Source: Cunninghamia lanceolata (taxonomy: Eukaryota > Streptophyta > Pinopsida > Cupressales > Cupressaceae). Taken from it: a stretch of 64,000 nt of DNA. Positions 21,120 through 33,986 of this stretch are shown piece after piece. Both the position numbers and the translations under genes were made by a program. The notes beneath the pieces were generated by a model. The model worked only from the letters and a program-made list of their open reading frames with translations, searched no databases and was not told the origin of the DNA. Location of the stretch: assembly GCA_027924645.1 (NCBI GenBank), contig BSBN01001807.1, positions 10,124,001-10,188,000 on the forward strand. The letters run 5' to 3'. The number at the start of each line of letters is the position of its first letter. Within the stretch, counting starts at the first letter, position 1.

Positions 21120-24100
21120 CCACAAGGTCCAGTCTAACTTGTTTTGTGAGTTTTTGTGTGAGATATGTGTGTTTTGCAGGTGTAGCGCTATTATACCCTC
21201 GCAGTGGCGCCATCACTAGTCCGGATCAGCACTATCCTCTGTTTTGGCGCTATTTCTGCACGAAAATTTCCACTTCTTACATTTCACTCACCCCTTTTTT
21301 GTTGGTTTTAAAACTCTTATTGCTCCTTTCGGTTTTCTCTCACTCTCGGGTTACATAGAGATGTTGAAAATGCAAGGGGGGGTTATGTCAAATTTTTTAC
21401 AAGGGGTCTAAAAGGGGCACTTTAGCTTTGTTATCATCTCATTTTTCACTTACTTCCACTAACCAGACTAACATGACCTTGATTTTTCTATCTAACCCCT
21501 TGCGTTGTGAGGAAAAAGTTACTTTTTTGCAGGACGGACGTTTTCAGTGTCATATCAGCGCTATCACTCAGATCGGTGCCATCCGTAGAGTAACTAGAAC
21601 TTCCTAAAAGACTGCACAGTAGCGCCTTCCCATACCCGTATCCTCGCCATCGTCTGGATCAACGCTATCACTGTGCTTTATTAGTGCTAAAAGTTATATT
21701 AGCGCTATATAGTATTTTGTCACTTTAACTGTTCGATATTAGCGCTATATGTTATTTTGTCGCCTTTACAGGCTTTAATTAGCGCTATAAGTTTAATTGT
21801 CGCCATTTTCTGTAAGTCGGGTTGTTCTGCCCGCAGTGGTGCTTTTACATACCTGTTTTAGTGCTATTTTAAAGAACTGACTTCTTTGTCTGTGCAGGTA
21901 CTGACAAGTTTGTTGCAGGTCATACGGCGGGTACTAACAAAACTTTTGCAGGGTGGTTTGATATTTTAGTTAGCAAACACTTTGATTTAGCAAGCTAAAA
22001 TGAACTCTTTTGTATGTTAAATCTTAGACAAACATTTCAAATTGGTGTTTTGAAATCGATCAAACAAATCAAGCAAATCTCTTTGTGTGTGTGTGTGTCA
22101 AACACTTTAAATTTTGGTGCTCTAAAATTTACCCTTTGATGTGCCGACCAACAAATCAAACACTTCGATTTTGGGCTTTAAAATAAACCACAAATTTGCA
22201 TACAACATCTTGGTTAAAAAGAACAACAACTTGCATCTCTCACGCATGTAACCAAGAAAATCATCTTAATTGTTTGAAGTGTCTTGTGCCTTTTTTGTTT
22301 GTCATGTGATAGAGCATATGCTCTTCCCTCACACCATTTTGGTGATCTTGGGAATCAAAAGCTCATCACAAAAACTTGCAAAAAATCACACCCCATTTAA
22401 ATCCAAAAGATCTAAAATGAACCATGCTTAGTGTGATACAATTATTTAAAATACGTATGCTCTCCCCTCGCACCTTTGAGTGAACTTGGGGATCAAAAGT
22501 ATTTTTATGATTGTATTGCTTTTGTAATCTTTAGAGGGCCTGCCACCCCGCTTCGAAAGGTGGGAACGACCCAAGTGGCATCAAGCTAAAGCCAAGCTCT
22601 TCCAAGCCGCTATATAAAATAAGGCGTTTGGGATGAAAGTCTCAAGCGACAGGTGTTGTTGTGTTATACCAACAGCCAACCTCCCCTAAAACCCTCCAAG
22701 GCATAACCCTTGGAGGCTAGGAGACTCCATAACGGAGAGTAGCGCTGCCGCATGTATAACCACCTGAACAGATGCCCTTACTACGAACCTTTGTTTGAGC
22801 AAGCCAAAATCCTTCTATTTGTTGACGCAGAGGGCAAAACCCTTGAAGCGGCCCTGATTCATGCGGTTCTTAGCCGAGGTAGTAGGGACAATCTAAAGGT
22901 TTGGTGAGGGACAAGCCTTATAAGAAACCTAGATCTTGGTATGTGTGAGAAGTGTGTGCAATTGTAAGGAGGAGCCGGTGCTACCAAGATCCTGGAGCTA
23001 CCCGCTTTGAATAGGCGCAGCTAGGGGATTCAACAAATACTGTCACATTCTCGCCTTAGGTTGTGAAAAGTGCTTGTTCAAAACAAAATCATATGTCATT
23101 TCACAAAACAAAAAATCTTGGTGGTTGTGCGTTCATGTGCTGAATTGTGTGTTAAATGTGCTTTTATTATTTCACAAACACCCTGCCAAGAGACATTGAA
23201 AAAGACAATTTGATCAAAATCCCATCAAAGAAAATCCAAATTTGTCTTCAAAAAATATGTCTGTCCTGTTTTAGCGCCATCACTGCCTGATTGTGGCGCC
23301 ATTACACCCGTGGATTGGCACTATTATCAGAATTGATTGGCCTAAGACAAAGACCTAGTTAGTTGTGATCCCCACCGTCTGCACTGCCATAATCCATAGT
23401 CACATTCCAAAATCTGACAACAGTCCACCCCTTTTTCTTCCAAATTTCTTCCAGAATCACACCTTCTTTTTTGACCTTAGAGGATTAATCACCATAATTT
23501 GGACCCCTTGGCCATATCAAATCCATTCAAAATCGTATCCACTTGTCTTCAGTGTTCTTATACATACCTTTTGGACCAAATCAAAAATCCTTGTCATAAC
23601 AAAATCATTCCAAAAATCTCCAAAATCTCCCAAATCAAAACATCGTCAAAACTTGTCATCCTGTTGAGCTAAAAAATTGACCTAGATTTTCTTTCACGCA
23701 CATCATATCTTGCTTGGAAAGTCAATAGTCTACCTTCCAAGTGAAATCATTATCACTCTTTGTGCAAGGTCATTAGTCAACCCCAAACAAAGAAAAAACA
23801 TCTCTTTTGTGCAAAACCACAAATCTAGGTTCTATCTAAGCTCCATTTGTTGACTACCAAAATCATCCATAAAAAATCAAAAACATCAAACAAAATCTCC
23901 TCCAAAAAAAAAAACAAACGTCATCTTTGGTCCAACATTTAGGCAAAATCAATATCAGCCATCCACATCACCTTTCGATCAAAACCACTAGCAATACATC
24001 CACCACATCACCTCTTCTACCTCACCACATTACCACATTCCTCTTTGGGGTCCAACATAATCAACCAAATCCTCTAAGGTTTCCATCCCTATTTCATTTC

Positions 24101-24129
24101 CACATTGTAAATCAAACATATCCACTTGC
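21120..24129 (+). other. 3-kb leader of element G with AGCGCTA/GGCGCCA word array
   Basis: No gene seen. The palindromic words agcgcta and ggcgcc(a) recur between 21180 and 21860 and again at 23270-23330. A short GT microsatellite lies near 22085. The middle part (22540-23030) is less AT-rich and without an open frame of note. Very long leaders are usual for Tat elements. Confidence 0.6.
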
Positions 24130-26745
24130 ATGCCCATCACGAGATCACAACACAAGAAAATCCAAGAAATGGCAGAGCAATATCTAGGCATGCCTAATAC
24201 CAACAGTCACAACATACCTATCAACCAAGCATTCAACCAATCCACGTACCATTACATCCCCTCATTTGGTGCCAACAAAAATCCCTCCCATTACTTACAA
24301 CAACTACGACCATCACCACCCCCACCACCACACATCCCCCAAATGTCCCAAGATGATCTTGATGTCTTAACTTTCACATAAGACGCCGATAATATGGACA
24401 TGCTTGACAAAGTCCTACGGTCAGATCCTAACATATTTTTAGATAATCTTAACAAAATTGGTGCTCAACTACCCCCCATCACGACATCAACACAACCATC
24501 CACCTCTACAACTGCTCCTAACCCATCAAAAGCATCCACATCCAACACCCGACCCACCATCTCTCAAACATCCACACCTACCGTATCCACCACCAACACG
24601 ACCTCTACCACTACCACATCTACCATCACTACCAATATCCCTAACCCCACCACTTCACAACCCGTCACCACATCCACTACTACAACAACGGTAAACCATT
24701 CCATGCCACAAATTACCATGGGTATACAAGACAACATCACGCAAGCAAGTACATCTACAAGTGTGCCTCCACCCAATCCCAACACCATTGCCTATCTGCG
24801 ACAGTTGTTCTCACAGTACAATACATCCCACGCCCACCAATCCAACGTCAATCCATCCACTGGCACATATCCACATAACCTCGTAAGATCATCTACACAA
24901 TATCAAACCCCACCCCAATACCAACATCTCAACCAAACCAATCCTCAATATCAAACCCCACCCCAATATCAACATCTCAACCAAACCAATCCTCAACATC
25001 AAATCCCACCCCACCTCCAATATCTCACCAACCAACACGCGTACATACAACAACCACATCAACCACAGGATATCAACACTGTTGTACAAGGCTTAGTCCA
25101 ACAGGTAGCAGACCTACAAATTGGGGGCAAATGCAAGTATTATTCTTTTGAGGATATTTGCCCCTACCCATTCGATCACACATTATACATGCCCCCCTTC
25201 CCCAAGAACTTCAAGACACCTAAATTCGACAAATACAAGGGAAAGGGAGACCCTAGGGACCACCTTAGGGAGTTCTACATCGCTTGCCTAGAAGTCTCTA
25301 ACAATGACACATATCTTATGAGACTCTTCCCAAGGAGCCTCGGCGGCCAAGCCGCTGAATGGTTTGCCCATCTTCCACCTAGAATTTGAACATTCCCTGA
25401 GCTTGCGGAGAAGTTTGTAAACCACTTCTCTTACAACTTTGAACATGAGGTGTCCATGACAGACCTCTGCAACACCAAACAAAAGAATGGAGAAGCTTTC
25501 ACTTCTTTCTTACAACGGTGGAGAGGCTTAGCAAGCAAACTCCCATGGCCCATTCCTGAGAAACAACTTGTCACCATGTTTGTGGCCAATCTCAATCAGG
25601 AACTAGGGTTTCAATTACAAATTCTTTGCGCATCCACCTTTGAAGAGGTTATTGACAAAGGCACTACTATCGAATGAGCCCTCATTACCAAGGGCTCCAT
25701 CAAACTATACAATAACAAATCTAACAACAATAACAATCACAACAACAACAACAACAACAACTACAAGTCTAATCACAACACCCCCAATACCAACAACAAT
25801 ACCAACACGCAATCCAATGATAAATCACGCTATTGGGGGAAGAACAAGAACAATCTAAACGACGACGTCACGGATGTGAAGGCCGTCCAACATATCCAAA
25901 ACCAAACACCTGCGCATACGTATGCAACAAATGTACATAACCCACGAGGGCCAAATAAACCACACAAACATCGTAGGAATTTCACACCATTAGCAGAACC
26001 CATCGAGGACGTCCTCAATCGATGTCTCAAACAAGGAGTGATCACACTCCCGCCTGTTTGACCATGTCAAGACAATGAACTCAAGGCGGCATGGTATAAT
26101 GATAATGACTACTGCGAATACCACTGCATGGCGGGCCATACAACAACTGACTGTATGCAATTGAAACTTTGTATCCAAGACCTCATCGAACAAAACCTAG
26201 TTAGCCTTGAGCACGGTACCCAACCATCACCAAACGCTAACCTAGGAGCTTACAAGGATCCCCTCCCCAATCATAACAAAGCCTCATCATCCAACCAAAC
26301 CTACAATATAACCCCACCACCCGCGCACTACGACTCTATCGTAGGACGTATAGAAGCATCATCCCATCATGTCAACATAGTTACTATTCGGGCACAAGCA
26401 CCCGATTGTGCTGTTACAACTCGCCGAGGCCGTGTATCCATCCGCACAGCCCCTCCCACTGACCAAACACCTGCGTCCACATCAACACCCTTACCTCCTC
26501 ATCCAACCGCACGTCCAACACCTACCCACCAGTATAGCCTCTTAGAACACCTGGGCAAGACACCCGCACAAATCTCCATCCTCGAGTTGCTTCGCACATC
26601 CCCCTTTCATAAGGACATCCTCGACAAAGCACTCTTGCAAACACAAGTCCCTGCCAACTTGAATGTAACAGACTTCCAAGCCATGGTAGGACACATCGCC
26701 TCACCCCATCATCACCTTCTCAAAAAAGGACCTACTCGCCTTTGA
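24130..26745 (+). pseudogene. gag: Gag of Tat element G, with four in-frame stops
   Basis: ATG at 24130 starts MPITRSQHKKIQEM, matched by MPLTRLQAKKI in element F. One frame runs to 26745 and is broken by TAA at 24379, TGA at 25387, TGA at 25675 and TGA near 26058. After a Thr/Pro/Ser-rich region with a 16-residue repeat (QYQTPPQYQHLNQTNP, 24898-25010) comes the retrotransposon Gag core: PKFDKYKGKGDPRDHLREFY near 25220, then LFPRSLGGQAAEWFAHLP and LVTMFVANLNQELGFQLQ. The C-terminal zinc-finger-like motif is YCEYHCMAGHTTTDCMQL near 26114. The Gag would form the particle shell and bind RNA. Three of the four stops are TGA, as expected from deamination of methylated CGA. Confidence 0.9.
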
Positions 26746-29700
26746 TCACGTACACAATGACGCCCTGCACATTGAAGTCCGCATCCACAAGCACACCATT
26801 AAAAGAGTCTTAATAGATGGTGGTTTCGGCCTCAACATATGCACTCTAAAACTTTTAAAACACTTGGGGTACTCTAATGTGGTTGTCGACACCAGCGAGT
26901 GCATTACGATCAAAGGCTACGATGATACTGAACGGCTCTCTGAAGGTACTATCAAGCTTCCCATACAAGTGGGACCAAAAATCCTTGAAACAAAATGTCA
27001 GGTTCTGGACCTTGACCTCCCCTATAACATCCTTCTTGGCAGACCATGGATCCACGCCATGGAAGCCGTCCCATCCACCTTCCATCAATGCATCAAATTC
27101 CCTCACAACGACACAGAAGTCACAATCTATGCCGACCCTTGCCCCTTCCAGTACTGCAATTTTTTGGAAGGCCACAACCAAACATTCTGCCCATATAATA
27201 AAGCCACTGCCGAAGCCAAACCAACAATATCAAACTCATATATCGACCCCGCAAGCATCGCTTCCACTTCATCCCAAGCAACTCCACCACCTGAAGTCCA
27301 GATCAAGCTATCTGACATGGGATGTGGGGAATATGACCTACACGGCACTTTTTGTGTGGGCGCATTACCCAATCCTAAGACATTCGGCATCCCAACAACA
27401 GAGATAGCCAATACAGTCATTATCAAGTGCAAACCCTCACCCACCTTCGAGAAGAAGCATCTCCTGGATCAGGATGTTCTTGAAGACATTTCATCTTGGC
27501 TTTACAAAGATGACAAGCCTGAACAAGAAGTCCCCACAATCCCCACAGAAATCTATGGCAAAGGTTCTAAAATTGTCAAGAGCATGGGCTACAAAGGACA
27601 AGGCGGTATAGGCCTTCATGAACAAGGCATTGTAGAACCACTAACAGCAACAAAGAATCCCTATACTCAAGGATTAGGGTATGGTCAACCACAACGCATC
27701 CTCCCTTCCGGCGAGTGTATCTTATTCACGGCTGCTACGCCCCCCTTAGATGTTGACAATGTTAACGAAATGGGCCTTCAAGACTCCTTTAGCCATTTCT
27801 TTGACTTCTTCGACTCATCCATTTGTACCATCTACTCCGTCACCACCCTCGCTTCATCTTCCACTGACTTGCCACTCGCTTACCCTAACCTCATTGATTA
27901 GGACCAACGAGGACCTCCTGTCTTCGACATCGCACCTAATGATGAGGCCATCGCCGAAATGATGGGGGTAAGAGACTACTTCCCTTTGGGAGATCATCAA
28001 GCAAGATACATAATGGAACTCCATCCAAATGCCTATTTCAGGGAGACAACCCCTGCTTCCAGTCACAAAAATAAAAACATAAAAAATGGATTTGATGGTG
28101 AAAACTGTTCCGCGGCAGTATCAGATCCCAAAATAGTAAAAATAAAAGACGTATCTCCTGGTGAAAACCTCCACGAGGCGCCAGGAGATGGAAGCATGGC
28201 CCTCCCTGAGATAGACAAAGTATATCTAGACAGATCACCCATCTTGGTAGAACCAGCTCAAGAAATGAACCTGGGGATAGAACAAGAACCAAAAATTACA
28301 TATAGAGCAGAATCCCTCAGCATGTTCGAACAGGAAAACTTCTTGGCATTTTTTACACAAAGAAATCATAATTTCGCATGGACCTATGCAGACATGCTAG
28401 GGCTAGATCCCGCCTTGGTTGTTCATCATCTTGCAGTACGTCCTGATGCCAAACCAGTCAAACAGAAACTCAGAAAGATGAATCCTCAGGTGGCCCTTCT
28501 TGTCAAAGCAAAGCTAAAAAAGTTACTGGATGTTGGGTTCATACGCCCAATTGATTACCCCGAATGGGTTTCAAATCTAGTACCAATTGCTAAACCAGAT
28601 GGCAAAATCCGCTGTTGTACTGACTTCAGAGACCTCAACAAGGCTTGCCTGAAAGATGACTTCCCACTACCCAACATTGACATGATAGTGGATCTCACCG
28701 CAGGACACGAGATGCTATCTCTCATGGATGGCTTTTCAAGGTACAACCAAATAAAAATTGCTGAAGAAGATCAGCATAAGACATCCTTTATATGTCCATG
28801 GGGGACATACTACTGGGTAGTAATGCCATTCGGCCTAAAGAATGCGGGAGCTACCTATCAAAGAGCAATGACCATCATCTTCCACGACCTCTTCCACCAC
28901 ATCATGGAGGACTACATCGATGACTTACTGGGCAAATCAAAGACAAGAGAAGAACATTTGGATGTATTGGCCAAAATCTTTGATCGATTAGACCAATATA
29001 ATGTCCGTTTAAATCCAAAGAAGTGCGTCTTTGGCGTCACCTTAGGCAAACTCTTGGGATACATAGTCTCAAGAAGAGGAATCAAAGTTGATCCTGCAAA
29101 GGTCAAGGCCATAACAGAAATGCCTCCTCTAAACACATTGAAACAACTAAGAAGCCTACAGGGGAAACTCCAGTCTATTCGATGATTCATTGCCCAACTT
29201 GCTGATAAGTGCCAACCATTCCAGCATCTGCTTCAAAAATACATAGCTTTCGTCTGGAACACTCAGTGTCAGGGTGCCTTTGATCAATTAAAAGAATACC
29301 TAGCTAATCCTCCTGTGTTAACTCCACCAAGGCAAGGCGAATCCCTCCTGCTTTATATCTCTGCAACAGAGATAGCTATCGGGGCCTTGCTAGCACAACT
29401 TGATGAACAAGGGAAGGAAAGAGCCATCTACTATATCAGCTGCACCTTAATATTGTATGAGCTCAATTATACACAAATTGAACGAGCATGTTTAGCCCTT
29501 GTCTTCACATCCCAAAATTTGAGACACTACATGCTCAATCACAAGACCAAGCTCATTGCCAAGATCGACCCCCTAAAGTATTTGCTAAGCAGAGCGGCTC
29601 TCACTGGCAGAATGGCAAAATGGGTTATGATTCTATCTGAGTTTGACATTGAATACACAGAGAGAAAGGCTATTAAAGGACAGGTCATAGTAGATCAGCT

Positions 29701-29950
29701 GGCTGAAGCACCTATCCCTGCAGAACATCCTACTATTGCGGACTTTCCAGATGAGGCTATCCTGACAATCATGCTAGCCACAGACACATGGAAGATGTAT
29801 TTTGATGGATCCTACACTCACAGAGGCTCGGGGGCAGGCGTCCTGTTTATTACCCCTCAAGGTGACACGATCCCTAAATCATTCAAAATCACATTTCCAT
29901 GCACTAACAATGTAGCAGAATATGAGGCTCTCATCACAGGTCTCCGCATG
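26720..29950 (+). pseudogene. pol: Pol of element G, part 1: protease, G-patch, RT, RNase H, first half of second RNase H
   Basis: The frame differs from gag by one; the shift falls at a run of six A near 26721-26726. The aspartic protease site is VLIDGGFGLNICTL near 26813, followed by YNILLGRPWIHAMEAV. A G-patch motif (SKIVKSMGYKGQGGIGLHEQ) lies near 27565. TAG at 27899 then interrupts, and RT follows: LVPIAKPDGKIRCCTDFRDL near 28575, SLMDGFSRYNQIKIAEEDQH, VMPFGLKNAGATYQRAMTII, and catalytic DYIDDLLGKS near 28912. TGA at 29183 breaks the thumb. RNase H has LLLYISATEIAIGALLAQLD near 29347. The second RNase H starts WKMYFDGSYTHRGSGAGVLF near 29790 and is cut after NVAEYEALITGLRM by element H at 29950. 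It resumes at 37950. Two stops plus the insertion rule out function. Confidence 0.93.
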
Positions 29951-32352
29951 TGATAGTGATAGATTGTCATTGATGTCAAAGTGTGGTCAGTTGATGATGT
30001 AAGTTGTTGCAGGACATCAGGAGGAGATAGCTGTTCATTGATTGGTTAGTTCACAAAGATGTGGTTTGGCAGGAAGTTTCAAGTGTTCATAATGGTCAGG
30101 TAATGTTGTGAGTTCATATGAAAGGATCAGATTAGAGAGAGTTCATATGAAAGGATCAGAATAGAGATACTCAGGAGTATCAAAGATGTCATATTTGGTT
30201 TGTTTGATCATTTCTTCACACATGATGTTAAGTTGTTGCAATATTGATATTGTGAATTTATTCATGCTTCAGGGTCTTGGTTCATCATCTAATAAGGTCA
30301 TAACAGGGTGTTAAGATCAGATGTGAGGTCATGAAGAATAACTCAGAGATCAGGACATAAGGTTGGTTGTCACAGATTGAATTGATGTTGATTGATGAGC
30401 TTTACAATGATGAGATTTAGGATGTGCTTCTTGGTTCATACATCTTCAATGTTGGTCATTGTTAGCATGATGGTGTTGATATCTAAATTGGTCATTGATG
30501 AGCTCTATTTCTAAATCCCAAGTCTTCAAACTTATTCCTAAACCTTAGTGTCATTGTGGTGCCCTAAAAACCTAAGTTCATTTCTTTTGCACCCATCATA
30601 AACAAAGTTTACTTTTGTTTTAATTTGATAATGACCTGTGAGTGCAGGTTATTCCACTTATGCCACCTTCCAGAGGGGTCTCTTGTCATAGTTTATGACT
30701 GGTCCCTTCTTGTTCGACCGACACCCTCGGTCTCTCCCATAAGTGTTTGGGTGGCATATCAAAATAAACGGATATGTTTAAACATGTTAAAAATGCCAAA
30801 AGCATTTCAAAAGATTTCATGGGACTCGATGCTCTTTTAAGGAGAAGTTTTTAACTTAAAGTTTATAAAGTTTTTTTGCCCGAAAAATGAGGTGAAGTTT
30901 TATGTGATAAGCCATAAGCCACATGCAAATATCTTTGGAGATTTTGTTCAAATTTCTTTCTAATTATTAAACTTCTTTAATCGGCCTATATCCATATTTT
31001 ATAGACTTTTTAAAATGGTAAGTCTTATTTCAAAAGGCTTTTTAATAGCTTTGTGGTATTTTCTTAAATTAGAAAGTATTTCTTCTAATTTAACAAGTCC
31101 AAGAAATGATTTTTGAGGAAATTTTTTATGCAAAAGGAATATGATCTAGAGAGATTTTTTTTGGTGTTAATGGAATAAATGAAGATGATTTTTAATGAGG
31201 GAGTTTCCTAAGGCAGATTGAGATTTCATTTAAGAAGTTACAAAGTTTTTTATGCAGAGAATTTTGAAGAGGATTGAAGTTTGTTTTTTTTTCAGAGAAG
31301 ATCAAGGTTTTTGAAAATATGTTTTTGCAGAGAACATGAAGTGTTTTTCAAATGGGATTTGATATTGTATGTTTTTATTTGAAGATTTTTTAGGAACACA
31401 GAACATGAAGAGTTGGAAGAAAATTAGTTGGATTTTTGTTGAAGAAATTCAACTTAATGAAGATGAAATATTTGTGAAAGGAAAATTGAATAAGAATGTG
31501 AATGGTTTTTGGGGATTAGATATATGTTTTTATTTTTGCAGGTGACTTAATAAGATGAATTGTTTTTGAAGACATGAAAGGAGAAGATAAAAGGGCAAAA
31601 TGATCTTCAATGAGAGAAAATGAAGATGACTGTGCAGATTGTGAAAGGTCATCTAATATTAAATGACATCACAGATACAGAGATTGATAAGATCATTAGA
31701 AAGACAATATGCAATTGATTGCATCAAGTGAATTCTTATGCCGAAATAATCAGGTGTATTGATAATCATGCAGAGAGATAATCTAGACAAGTGTGAATTA
31801 ATTGTGTATCAGGGGAATTGATTGTGCAGAGATCATGAGATTAATATGCAGACCAGTTTGAGTGTAATTGAATAGAGATATGCAAAAGGGAAGATAAGTA
31901 ATATAATGGTGCAAATCAGATTGAATAAGCAATCAATTCTTGCACGTGAGATTTTGTTTTGATTGATTGAGAAAAGCCAGTGAGGCACAGTATGCCAGTG
32001 AGGCTTATGGTCAGTGAGACCTTAACAATTGTCAGTGAGACACATATTGTAGCCAGTGAGGCATGTTTTTCAGTTAAGCCAGTGAGGCAGTTCTGGAGTG
32101 GTTTTTCTACCCCTGGAGGGTTTTCCACTCATGCAATTCTTGTGTCTTGATTCATATTATTTTTTTCTCTCTGTTTGTGTGTATGATTTATTCATGAGAT
32201 TTTAATTTCACCATTCATTCTCAGTTATGTGCACATGTGTGTAACAAATGATATATTACTTTCTTCATATATTGAAAGTTAAATTTGCAAAAGGTTAAAA
32301 TTTATACAACACTGATTCACCCCCCCTCTCAGTGTTGTCCTGAACTCCTACA
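29951..32352 (+). repeat. 5' LTR of element H
   Basis: Starts TGATAGTGATAG and ends CTGAACTCCTACA. TTGTCATTGATGTCAA near its start is shared with element D. A run of CCAGTGAGGC-like decamers lies at 31975-32096, and a hairpin (10-bp stem ACAACACTGA/TCAGTGTTGT, C-rich loop) at 32306-32338. A 71-codon ORF inside (30625-30840) recurs in the other LTR only because the copies are nearly identical. Confidence 0.96.
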
Positions 32353-32354
32353 AT

Positions 32355-32367
32355 TGGTATCAAAGCC
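32355..32367 (+). other. Primer-binding site of element H
   Basis: TGGTATCAAAGCC two bases after the LTR, one mismatch from the usual Copia initiator-Met site and matching that of D at 11 of the first 12 bases. Confidence 0.85.
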
Positions 32368-32420
32368 AGTTTCCCTCTTGCAGCTTAATCAGCTTGGGTA
32401 GGTCCTTTGTGTGGAGTTCA

Positions 32421-33986
32421 ATGGGTAAGTGCAGGAGAAATAAGAGCATGAGAAATGTTAAGATTCATTCTGGTCAAAAGACACAAAAGACATCATTCAT
32501 ATCAAATCCAGATGTTGATATAAAGTCAGTTGATAAAGATGTTCTCCATGTTGAGTCTGATATTATCTTAAAAGAAAAGGAAAAGGTTCCAGATGTTCCT
32601 CAGTTTGATGGTTCAAATTTTTTAGTTTGGTATGTTAGAATGCAAGTATATTTGTCCTCCTTAGGATATGATGTATTAATGTCAGTTGAGAATGGTAATT
32701 CTGCAAATAACAAAGAAGTTCTTGAATATAATGATATTGCAAAGAAGTCTATATTATCTGCTCTATCTAATGGTGTTATTTGTAAAGTTATGGATTGTGT
32801 TACAGCTCAGGATATGTGGAGGAGATTGAAAAGAATTTATCAAGATAATGATAAAGAAGGGGACACTCTGGTGTGTGAAGAAAGTAGCAATGAAAAGAAA
32901 CTTTCAAATGAAGGAGTTGAAGTTCAATCCCAATCAAATTCAGAAGAAGCTAGCATCACAAGTGATGATGATCAGGATTATAATGAACAAGATTGTGAGA
33001 TTGATTTGGAAGGAGAGCTCATATATGCTCTGAGTAAGCTCAAGAATTATAAGAAGGAGAACAATAAATTAATGATGCAGTTGCAGCAAGAAAGAGAATC
33101 TAAAGATAATGTACTTTCAAAACTTGAAATTGTATCTACAGATCTTGAAGAGGCCAAATGTCAAATTATAACTTTAAAGACATATATTGATGATTCTGAC
33201 AAACTAATTGCTAGATTGAAGACAGAAATTGAAGAAGCTAAGAGGATAGCAGATGTTTCAATATCTGACCTTGAAGTTAGAAGGAGTGAGAATCTAAAAC
33301 TAGAATCAGAAATAGTCTCTTTAAGAAAGGAGTTAGAAAAGGCTTCCTCTAAGTTGCACAAGAATCTGCTATTTGAAAAGAGTACTGAAGAAGGGGAATG
33401 TTCCAAAGCTAGAGAGAATCCTAGAAGGAAAATTGATTTAAGTCATGTTGCTACAGAAGGAAAAAGGAAGAGTGAAGCTGAACAGAAAATGAAGGATGAA
33501 TTTGTGCACAATCAAAGAAGAAATTTCAGAAAATCTGCATCTATAAGACAAGCTTACATATACAGGTATAACTTTTCATTTAATGGTTACTGTTATACTT
33601 GTAATCATTTTGGGCATAAAGCAGTTGACTGCAAAAGGAATATTAGCCTTGTATGTTACAAGTGCAATAATGTTGGACATATTCAAAGAAACTGCAAAAT
33701 GAACAGAGTGTATGATCCTTCATGGAAGCTTAATATGAGTGCTCAAAGGTATTATTAGTCAATTGATTTTGATTACAACATAATTTGTTATAATTGCAAC
33801 TCACTTGGTCATAAAGCATACAGTTGCAGGAGAGCTCCACCTAATTTGAAAGGTTGGGAAAAGAAAAAGACAGAAAAGGTTTGGAGGAAGAAAGAGCCTG
33901 TTAAGATTTGGAAGCAGAAACATAGTCAAGAAAAGTCAAATACTAAGCTTGTGCATCTTGCACAAGTCATTTCATCTGTTGCATAA
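32421..33986 (+). CDS. gag: Copia-type Gag of element H, one in-frame TAG
   Basis: ATG at 32421 (an upstream in-frame TTG at 32394 is less likely). The frame runs 445 codons to TAG at 33756-33758 and then 75 more to TAA at 33984. N-terminal Gag core: VPQFDGSNFLVWYVRMQVYL (32592), then SILSALSNGVICKVMDCVTA and MWRRLKRIYQD. The middle (about residues 200-310) is a long coiled coil, for example KLIARLKTEIEEAKRIADVS. Three CCHC zinc knuckles follow: CYTCNHFGHKAVDC (33592), CYKCNNVGHIQRNC (33655) and, beyond the TAG, CYNCNSLGHKAYSC (33793). The stop thus removes only the third knuckle and a basic tail. The protein would assemble particles and bind RNA. Gag with coiled coil fits Sireviruses. Read-through of the TAG or a recent mutation are both possible. 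Confidence 0.92.

Noticed and set aside
20911..21358. Plus-strand ORFs at the LTR end of G, repeated at 46698
   Set aside because: They span LTR end and leader, and the repeat only reflects the LTR pair.
22085..22100. GT microsatellite
   Set aside because: Only a short run of GT units, common in plant DNA.
24564..24788. Val-rich antisense ORF inside gag of G
   Set aside because: It is the complement of a Thr/Pro/Ser-rich low-complexity Gag region; no motif.
30625..30840. 71-codon ORF conserved at 36197-36412
   Set aside because: The two copies lie in the two nearly identical LTRs of H, so their similarity follows from LTR identity and is not evidence for selection on a protein.
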